A DNA stretch of 6,814 nucleotides. Source: Porticoccaceae bacterium UBA2002. GTDB lineage: Bacteria > Pseudomonadota > Gammaproteobacteria > Pseudomonadales > Porticoccaceae. The position numbers were made by a program, and so were the translations under genes. Positions 6,343-6,814 of the stretch are shown one piece after another. The first letter of the stretch is position 1, and each line of letters opens with the position of its first letter. The notes under the pieces were generated by a model that had not been told where the DNA came from, searched no databases, and saw only the letters and a program-made list of their open reading frames with translations. The DNA lies in assembly GCA_002334915.1 (NCBI GenBank), contig DDCQ01000059.1, positions 179 to 6,992 of the forward strand. Direction: 5' to 3'.

Positions 6343-6371
6343 TTGCCGCAACGGGCAGAACTGGGTACGAT
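6343..6371 (+). promoter_or_regulatory. Candidate promoter of fabA
   Basis: TTGCCG (6343-6348), a 17-base spacer and TACGAT (6366-6371) give four of six matches at both elements. The predicted start near 6378 gives a leader of about 24 bases. The -35 lies within GTTGCCGCAAC (6342-6352), a dyad with 5-bp arms. I do not see a recognisable FadR (TGGTC-type) or FabR site. Promoter use is inferred. Confidence 0.4.
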
Positions 6372-6401
6372 GCGCGCTTCACATCAACTCTCAAGGAACC
6401 C

Positions 6402-6814
6402 ATGTCCTTCAGCCCAAAATCCTCATATTCAAAAGAAGAAATACTCGCCAGTAGCCGCGGCGAATTGTTTGGTCCAGGTAACGCCAAACTCCCAGCCCCC
6501 AATATGCTGATGATCGACCGCATTGTCGAAATTAACAATGACGGCGGCAAACATGGCCTGGGGCAGATTATCGCCGAAATCGATATCAATCCTGACCTCT
6601 GGTTCTTTGACTGTCATTTCGAGGGTGATCCAGTTATGCCAGGCTGTCTGGGTCTGGATGCACTGTGGCAGCTAGTTGGGTTCTTTTTGGTCTGGAATGG
6701 CAATAGCGGCCGGGGCCGTGCGCTGGGTGCAGGCAACGTAAAGTTCTTTGGGCAGATATTACCTACAGCTAAAAAAGTCACCTATAAGCTGGATCTCAAG
6801 CGATTGGTGCAGCG
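6402..6814 (+). CDS. fabA: 3-hydroxydecanoyl-ACP dehydratase/isomerase, partial (137 codons)
   Basis: FabA dehydrates 3-hydroxydecanoyl-ACP and isomerises trans-2- to cis-3-decenoyl-ACP, the entry step of anaerobic-type unsaturated fatty acid synthesis; it is a cytosolic hotdog-fold dimer. The frame is open from the ATG at 6402 to the window edge, covering 137 of about 171 residues, so the last 35 or so are missing. Catalytic His72 lies in [17 protein letters not shown] and Asp86 in the same block (E. coli His70/Asp84, mature numbering). Asp in place of the FabZ Glu, plus the N-terminal [20 protein letters not shown] block at 21-40, separates it from FabZ. AAGGA sits four bases before the ATG. 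fabB often follows fabA, so it may lie just beyond the right edge. The gene diverges from ispB over 186 bases. Confidence 0.97.
   Translation, partial: MSFSPKSSYSKEEILASSRGELFGPGNAKLPAPNMLMIDRIVEINNDGGKHGLGQIIAEIDINPDLWFFDCHFEGDPVMPGCLGLDALWQLVGFFLVWNGNSGRGRALGAGNVKFFGQILPTAKKVTYKLDLKRLVQ

Noticed and set aside
6215..6617. Short open frames on both strands across the ispB-fabA spacer and the start of fabA (6215-6454 +, 6311-6589 -, 6429-6617 -)
   Set aside because: They overlap the fabA coding frame, whose protein is unmistakable, and they cover both predicted promoters. None resembles a known protein.
1..6814. CRISPR array, mobile element, tRNA, prophage or defence island
   Set aside because: No spaced repeats of CRISPR length, transposase-like frame, terminal inverted repeats, tRNA cloverleaf or defence-type domain was seen. 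Nearly all DNA is covered by housekeeping genes.

Overview
The window reads as ordinary chromosomal DNA from a gammaproteobacterium, probably a marine one. ClpB, IspB and FabA all align closely, from memory, with their Escherichia coli and Pseudomonas counterparts. The transhydrogenase alpha subunit is split into two genes, an arrangement seen in alphaproteobacteria and several marine gammaproteobacteria rather than in enterics. Placement near the SAR92/Cellvibrionales group is an inference from overall similarity and was not tested.

Layout, left to right. Positions 1-1346 (- strand) hold the first 448 codons of clpB; the 3' part lies off the left edge. Upstream of it are a heat-shock (sigma-32 type) promoter and, further up, a perfect FNR/ANR-type box. 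A rho-independent terminator at 1450-1480 ends a small single-gene unit (1502-1912, - strand) encoding an unrecognised 136-residue membrane protein. That unit has its own candidate promoter and a 10-bp direct repeat upstream. A second strong terminator (2084-2118) closes the three-gene pnt operon (- strand, 5060 to 2136), in the order pntAA, pntAB, pntB with 3-nt gaps. A 201-bp spacer with a weak hairpin and a small tandem repeat separates pntAA from ispB (5262-6215, - strand). ispB diverges from fabA (6402 onward, + strand), which runs off the right edge after 137 codons. The 186-bp divergent spacer holds a good sigma-70 promoter for ispB, with a perfect dyad filling its spacer, and a weaker candidate promoter for fabA.

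Functionally these are housekeeping genes: protein disaggregation (ClpB), proton-driven NADPH supply (PntAA/AB/B), quinone side-chain synthesis (IspB) and unsaturated fatty acid synthesis (FabA). A common membrane and redox theme links pnt, ispB and fabA: NADPH feeds biosynthesis, and quinones and unsaturated lipids support the respiratory membrane. They nevertheless look like separate transcription units. No gene gap exceeds 300 bases. I found no mobile element, CRISPR array, tRNA or rRNA, and no new multi-gene system. The points most worth a second look are the orphan membrane protein, the FNR-type box above clpB, and the dyad inside the ispB promoter.
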